From NCBI GenBank assembly GCA_003552985.1, contig PUPD01000227.1, positions 1-60,098 of the forward strand: DNA of 60,098 nt, given 5' to 3'. Made by a program: the position numbers and the translations under genes. Origin of the DNA: Spirochaetaceae bacterium (GTDB taxonomy: Bacteria; Spirochaetota; Spirochaetia; DSM-27196; SLAA01). This document shows, one piece after another, positions 56,342-60,098 of this stretch. Position 1 is the stretch's first letter. Every line of letters starts with the position of its first letter. The notes under the pieces are model-generated. The model saw nothing but the letters and a program-made list of their open reading frames with translations. It made no database searches and was not told where the DNA came from.

Positions 56342-56866
56342 TCAGTCCGCGGTGAGCTCCTTATACAACAGGCTGTGTTGGATACCGGTATTGTTCTGAT
56401 ACTTGCCGGAGCGATAGCTCTCGTACTCGCCGTGGATGGTATGATAGAAGATCTGGCATATCTGAATGCCGGCGTAGATGCGGATCGGCTGTACGCAGAA
56501 TATCTCCAGCGTCCAGTACCCGCGGAACCCAACGTCTCCAAACCCGGCGGTGATATGCACAAACAGGCCTAGCCGCCCGATCGAGGAACGGCCTTCCAGC
56601 ATCGGCACCAACCCGTTCGTTGCGGTGTACTCCACAGTGCGCCCGAGGTACAGCCGGTTAGGCTCCAGCACCAGCCCCTCCGGCGGTATCCGCAGTACCG
56701 AGGACGTGTTCTCGACCCTCATATCGAGCTCACGCGAGTCGTAGCACCGTAGCTCGTCGTGGAGGCGCAGGTTGTAGCTATTGGGGTTCAGTTGCTTTGG
56801 GTCAAACGGCTCGATCACGATCTCGCTGCCGAGCGCCGCCTGTATCTGTTTTCCGGATAGAATCAT
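56342..56866 (-). CDS. dcd: dCTP deaminase
   Basis: A 174-residue trimeric nucleotide deaminase. The active-site block EGRSSIGRLGLFVHITAGFGDVGFRGYWTLEIF is intact, including the Ser, Arg and Glu of the family, and the C-terminal lid YQNNTGIQHS is present. It makes dUTP (or dUMP in bifunctional members). It converges with hisI and follows a clear terminator. Confidence 0.95.
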   Translation of the reverse strand: MILSGKQIQAALGSEIVIEPFDPKQLNPNSYNLRLHDELRCYDSRELDMRVENTSSVLRIPPEGLVLEPNRLYLGRTVEYTATNGLVPMLEGRSSIGRLGLFVHITAGFGDVGFRGYWTLEIFCVQPIRIYAGIQICQIFYHTIHGEYESYRSGKYQNNTGIQHSLLYKELTAD

Positions 56867-56869
56867 ATA

Positions 56870-56897
56870 AAAAAACGCGCCGTCTGAGCGGCGCGCT
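56870..56897 (-). terminator. Intrinsic terminator between the 56-residue gene and dcd
   Basis: On the minus strand a GC-rich hairpin (arms of CGCG-type pairs around CTCAGA) is followed directly by seven T. It ends the message of the small gene at 56904-57074 just before the dcd start. Confidence 0.8.
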
Positions 56898-56903
56898 GAG
56901 GAA

Positions 56904-57074
56904 CTACATCAGGTCGCGGGGTTTGCGACCCTGGTTCCCTGTCTTCTCACAGACTGCGAAATGGCGCATTCGTCCGTTTTCGAAGACCGACTTCATGATG
57001 ATCTTCCCGCCCCATTTACTGATCAGATCCTGGGAGCCTTCACGACGTGCGTTCTTGGATACCTTGGCGGCCAT
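56904..57074 (-). CDS. Unrecognised 56-residue basic protein
   Basis: Below the track cut-off. It reads MAAKVSKNARREGSQDLISK, then WGGKIIMKSVFENGRMRHFA and VCEKTGNQGRKPRDLM. AGGAGG lies eight bases before the ATG, a promoter lies upstream and a strong terminator follows, so it is an independent transcription unit. It is rich in Lys and Arg with one Cys and has no hydrophobic helix, which suggests a nucleic-acid- or ribosome-associated role. I do not recognise the family. Confidence 0.78.
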   Translation of the reverse strand: MAAKVSKNARREGSQDLISKWGGKIIMKSVFENGRMRHFAVCEKTGNQGRKPRDLM

Positions 57075-57094
57075 ACATTTTCCTCCTGTGAACG

Positions 57095-57123
57095 AAACTA
57101 TTCGTCACATACCGTTCCGTCAA
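57095..57123 (-). promoter_or_regulatory. Promoter for the 56-residue protein
   Basis: TTGACG (57118-57123) and TAGTTT (57095-57100) are 17 bases apart on the minus strand, about 20 bases before the AGGAGG. Confidence 0.6.
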
Positions 57124-57287
57124 GTAGTTTGTTTTCTAATCAGGCTCGGTCCGGCCCTGCCGAAACCGCCGTTCCTCGCCACCGGCACGGCCGGTAGATG
57201 CGTGTTATATCACACGGTTCGCCCGTGCATCAACCCTGAGCTCTAGGCGCTGTGGCACGCGCGGCCCGCCAAAACGCAGCCATGACG

Positions 57288-57677
57288 CTACCGACGTCGG
57301 GTGACCCTCACCGTTGTGCGGTCGACGCCGGGCGGCATCCCCGGCTTGCTGACCGCAACCGACACCGTATGCACCGGCCGATAGGCGGACAAGACCGCAT
57401 CGGCGCATTCCGCCGCCGCGGTTTCCAGCAGATGCCGCGGCCTTGCGCGCATCACATCCCGTAACGTCTCGGTGACCGCCGCATAGTCTACGGCGTCCTC
57501 AAGTCGGTCGCTCCCGACCACCGAACTCGCGTCATAGCGCAGTTCGCAGTCAAGGCGCAGCCGCTGGGGAACCGCCCGCTCACCGGGCAGCGCGCCGATA
57601 AATGCCGTCAGCACCACACCGGTGAGCGTAATCGCAACATCAGCGGCACCGCGCTCGTATGATTTCGGTTCCGCCAT
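57288..57677 (-). CDS. folB: Dihydroneopterin aldolase family protein
   Basis: A 129-residue FolB-type tunnel-fold protein. Recognisable parts are TLTGVVLTAFIGALPGERAVPQRLRLDCEL, the DAVDYAAVTETLRDVM helix and VSVAVSKPGMPPGV near the end. The reaction would be retro-aldol cleavage of dihydroneopterin in folate synthesis; epimerase or oxygenase variants exist. It follows the SDR gene by six bases. No other folate genes are near. Confidence 0.82.
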   Translation of the reverse strand: MAEPKSYERGAADVAITLTGVVLTAFIGALPGERAVPQRLRLDCELRYDASSVVGSDRLEDAVDYAAVTETLRDVMRARPRHLLETAAAECADAVLSAYRPVHTVSVAVSKPGMPPGVDRTTVRVTRRR

Positions 57678-57683
57678 CTTACG

Positions 57684-58505
57684 CTAGATATTGTGCGTCA
57701 AGAAGCCGCCGTCAACCGGAATCGTCACGCCGGTGATGAATCCCGAGGCTGCGTCGCTGGCAAGGAACACCGTGACTCCTTCCAGGTCGGCGGCCCGGCC
57801 GAAGCGCCCAAACGGAGTACGGTCGATCACCTGCCGGCCGCGCGGCGTCAGCTCACCCTTATCCTCATCGGCGATAAGCAGCGCCTTGTTCTGGTAACCG
57901 ATGAAGAACCCGGGCGAAATCCCGTTGACGCGAATCCCATGGGGTGCCAACTCGCGGGCAGAGCTGACGGTGAGATTCAGCACCGCGGTCTTCGCCGCGG
58001 TATAGGCATCCACGCCGGACAGCGGCGTGTACGAAGACATTGATGCGATATTGATGATGCTCCCCCCGCTTTGGCGTTCTTTCCAGGCATTCGCGCAGAT
58101 CTTGCTGGGAACAACCAAGCCCGCCAGCAAGTTCAGGCGCAGCACCTGTTCGAACTCATCGTTATCGATCTCGGTAAACGGCCGCTTGCCGATATTGCCC
58201 CCAACCCCGTTCACCAAAATCGTTGGATAGCCGACCAGCCGTTCGGTCTCGGCGAACGCCTCAGAGACGGCTCCGTCGTCGCCGGTGTCGACGGTTACAC
58301 CCTGAATGCGTTCGCCCGCGTCGGTCTGCCGACGCAGTCCCTCAACCGCTTCGGGAATCGGGTGGCTCCTGCCACGGCCCCAGAGACAAACCGAGGCGCC
58401 CGCCTTCAGAAGCCCCTGGGCCATCGCGCCGGGGATGACTCCCGCCCCGCCGGTAACAATCGCCGTTTTACCCTCGAGTGAGAACAGTTGCTCAAGACCC
58501 TGCAC
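57684..58505 (-). CDS. SDR family oxidoreductase, D-mannonate oxidoreductase-like
   Basis: A 273-residue classical short-chain dehydrogenase. The cofactor motif is TGGAGVIPGAMAQGL, the NNAG equivalent VNGVGGN, the catalytic Ser in NIASMSSY and the YTAAK motif in DAYTAAKTAVLN. The start is GTG with AGGAGG seven bases upstream. The sequence resembles SDR-type mannonate oxidoreductases that reduce fructuronate to mannonate, though other keto-sugar acids are possible. The DeoR regulator gene lies just upstream and may control it. Confidence 0.85.
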   Translation of the reverse strand: MQGLEQLFSLEGKTAIVTGGAGVIPGAMAQGLLKAGASVCLWGRGRSHPIPEAVEGLRRQTDAGERIQGVTVDTGDDGAVSEAFAETERLVGYPTILVNGVGGNIGKRPFTEIDNDEFEQVLRLNLLAGLVVPSKICANAWKERQSGGSIINIASMSSYTPLSGVDAYTAAKTAVLNLTVSSARELAPHGIRVNGISPGFFIGYQNKALLIADEDKGELTPRGRQVIDRTPFGRFGRAADLEGVTVFLASDAASGFITGVTIPVDGGFLTHNI

Positions 58506-58604
58506 CTTGTACCTCCTGTGAATAGTCGTAATTGTCCAGGCGTCGGTCGGCAGATCATACGGCGGCCGAGGTGGCCGGGCCGGTCTCTCGGCGGCCGCTT
58601 CCGG

Positions 58605-59357
58605 CTAAACCGACACCACATCAAAGCCGAGGTCACGAAGATCCCGGCACTCGGCCTCGCCGAGGTCAGTGACGATCACATCGATCATTCCCGGTCGTGC
58701 AAACACCGCGAACGCCTCGGTCCGGAACTTAGAGGCATCCATCAGCATGATTCGCCGTTTCGCCGCCCGGCAGGCGGCTTCCTTGATCTGGGCTTCGTTC
58801 AGGTTCTGGGTCGTGAACACGCCCTGCTCCGAGAGCCCGCTTGTGCCGAGAAACGCCACATCGATATGAAACCGGGCGAAGGCATCAAGAGCGAGCGGGC
58901 CGACCAGGCTCCCCGCGTCGCGGCGAAACGCCCCGCCGACCGAGTGCAGCGCCACCGAGTCCGACTCGGAGAGCGCGAGCAGCACGTCGATGGAGTTTGT
59001 CACCACGCGCAGGCTCATCGGCACGAGCATCGCGGCAAAGGTGGCGCAGGTGGTCCCTGAGTCAAGGTACACCGTCTCGTCGTCACGCACGAGGCGGAGC
59101 GCCCGCTCAGCGATCCTTTGCTTTGCCTGGCGATGCTCCGAGCGCCGCATCCGCAACGGTCGGCTCGCGAGCCGGTTCTCGGCCGGCACGGCTCCGCCGC
59201 GTGTTCGCATGAGCAGCCCCATCTCCTCGAGGACCGTGAGGTCTTTGCGAATCGTGACCTCGGAGACACGCAGGCGCTCGGTTAACTCGCCGATGGTAAT
59301 CGCTTTCCGCGCCTGCACCATCCGCAGGATTGTGTCGTGGCGCGAGTTGCCCGCCAT
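58605..59357 (-). CDS. DeoR family transcriptional regulator
   Basis: A 250-residue regulator. The helix-turn-helix AITIGELTERLRVSEVTIRKDLTVLEEMGLLMRTRGGAV (residues about 18-57) is typical of DeoR, followed by a phospho-sugar-sensing domain with YLDSGTTCATFA and LVGPLALDAFARFHIDVAFLGTSGL. The ATG at 59357 (MAGNSRHDTILRM) is chosen over the longer track start. It has a promoter with an overlapping inverted repeat, so autoregulation is likely, and probably controls the downstream SDR gene. Confidence 0.92.
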   Translation of the reverse strand: MAGNSRHDTILRMVQARKAITIGELTERLRVSEVTIRKDLTVLEEMGLLMRTRGGAVPAENRLASRPLRMRRSEHRQAKQRIAERALRLVRDDETVYLDSGTTCATFAAMLVPMSLRVVTNSIDVLLALSESDSVALHSVGGAFRRDAGSLVGPLALDAFARFHIDVAFLGTSGLSEQGVFTTQNLNEAQIKEAACRAAKRRIMLMDASKFRTEAFAVFARPGMIDVIVTDLGEAECRDLRDLGFDVVSV

Positions 59358-59370
59358 ATGCTTACGTTTC

Positions 59371-59397
59371 CTTTCAGTTATACGTATATACCGAAAG
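59371..59397. promoter_or_regulatory. Operator-like inverted repeat over the DeoR-gene -10 region
   Basis: CTTTC and GAAAG arms flank a centre with the perfect palindrome TATACGTATA (59379-59388), and the whole overlaps the -10 hexamer. DeoR-type repressors often bind repeats of TTTC/GAAA form, so this is a plausible autoregulatory site. Confidence 0.5.
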
Positions 59398-59413
59398 TAA
59401 CGCTCCAAGTCAA
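59385..59413 (-). promoter_or_regulatory. Promoter for the DeoR regulator gene
   Basis: TTGACT (59408-59413) and TATATA (59385-59390) are 17 bases apart on the minus strand. Confidence 0.7.
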
Positions 59414-59444
59414 CCTGCGCGCGCAAGCCGTCGGCCGTAGCCGG

Positions 59445-60098
59445 TCACTCGTCCAGGAACACCATATCTTCGGGGCGAGCAACGATACCGGTGGCCTCCG
59501 GCCCCAGAAGCTCCCGCACCTCGCGGCTCTGCTTGCCGGCGATGGTCCGTAGCTGCACGCTGTCGAAACTGGACACGATCTTGGCTGCATCATTCACCAG
59601 GACGACCGCCCCGGCCGGAAAGACCCCCTCAACACCGCGAACACCCGAGACAAGCAGGCTGTTGCGGCGGCGGATCGCGGCAAGCGCGCCGTCGTCCACC
59701 AGAACCCGCCCCTGTGGTTCACTGTGCAGCAGCCAGCGCAGTCGGTTCTTCACACGCGGTCCGGCTCCGAACACGGTGCCAAGCTCTTCGCCGGCGATGA
59801 TTCGCTCCAGGACCCGGGTTTCCCTGCCGTGGGCAAGCACGGTGCGACAGCCGGCGTTACCCGCCACGCGGGCGGCCTTGAGTTTGGTGCGCATTCCTCC
59901 GGTGGCGTGCTCGGAGCCTGCACCGGCGGCACTCTGTTCTATTGCATCGGTCACCGTCTCCACTTCGGGCACCAGCTTCGCTTCGGAGTCGCGCCGAGGA
60001 TCGCGGTCGTAGAGGCCATCGATATCCGTCAGCATGATCAGGAGGTCTGCATCGAGCTTGCTCGCGACCAACGCGCTCAGCCGGTCGTTGTCCCCGAA
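59445..60098 (-). CDS. proB: Glutamate 5-kinase (C-terminal part, cut by window edge)
   Basis: The frame runs in from the window edge (FGDNDRLSALVASKL) and ends at 59445, giving 217 residues of ProB. The kinase-domain motifs LIMLTDIDGLYDRDPR and GGMRTKLKAARVA are followed by a C-terminal PUA domain (GRVLVDDGALAAIRRRNSLLVSGVRGVEG). It makes glutamyl-5-phosphate, the first step of proline synthesis. The track starts it at an internal codon; the N-terminus lies beyond the window. Confidence 0.94.
   Translation of the reverse strand, partial: FGDNDRLSALVASKLDADLLIMLTDIDGLYDRDPRRDSEAKLVPEVETVTDAIEQSAAGAGSEHATGGMRTKLKAARVAGNAGCRTVLAHGRETRVLERIIAGEELGTVFGAGPRVKNRLRWLLHSEPQGRVLVDDGALAAIRRRNSLLVSGVRGVEGVFPAGAVVLVNDAAKIVSSFDSVQLRTIAGKQSREVRELLGPEATGIVARPEDMVFLDE

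Overview
The window looks like a chromosome segment of a free-living spirochaete (order Spirochaetales or close). The main reasons are the gene order tRNA-Thr, rpmG, tRNA-Trp, secE, nusG, rplKAJL, rpoBC, rpsLG, tuf, S10/spc genes with no fusA beside tuf, and a RpoB rifampicin pocket that carries Asn at the position equivalent to E. coli Ser531, the known cause of natural rifampicin resistance in spirochaetes. Sugar-binding proteins with '-ARGAAEE-' signal-peptide ends fit the same group. The species cannot be named from sequence reading alone.

Region 1 (1-20.8 kb, all minus strand) is one long run of translation and transcription genes. It starts at two tRNA/rpmG promoters (20.6-20.8 kb) and runs leftward through secE, nusG, rplK-rplA-rplJ-rplL, rpoB, rpoC, rpsL, rpsG, tuf, and rpsJ to rpsH, which is cut by the window edge. 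Internal control points are visible: consensus-like promoters before rpsL and tuf, a hairpin plus T-run between rplL and rpoB, and a UUCG-tetraloop hairpin plus T6 between tuf and rpsJ.

Region 2 (20.8-51.3 kb) is an accessory carbohydrate island. It holds two binding-protein-dependent ABC importers of the MalEFG type without their own ATPase, two AGE-family epimerase-like proteins (one lacking a catalytic His), a frameshifted DUF3604/PHP-like protein, a DUF4954 hexapeptide-repeat protein, an S1 sulfatase, three PIG-L deacetylases, an M20 deacylase, two neutral-ceramidase-family proteins lacking the nucleophilic Ser, a dehydrogenase / PLP aminotransferase / Gfo-Idh-MocA trio, a PFK-like kinase, a double-SIS isomerase and two tandem ROK regulators. 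A 46-residue putative membrane peptide is translationally coupled to the second regulator. None of the hydrolases has a recognisable export signal. My inference is that a small sulfated and/or N-acylated amino-sugar or aminocyclitol conjugate is imported intact, then desulfated, deacylated, deaminated or oxidised in the cytoplasm and fed into hexose-phosphate metabolism. The actual substrate is unknown.

Region 3 (51.4-60.1 kb) returns to housekeeping genes: flavodoxin, a DHH phosphoesterase, glucokinase, UDP-sugar pyrophosphorylase, hisI, dcd, an unrecognised 56-residue basic protein with its own promoter and terminator, folB, an SDR resembling mannonate oxidoreductase, a DeoR-type regulator with an operator-like site, and a partial proB. 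Many genes across the window have readable sigma70-type promoters with 17-bp spacers.
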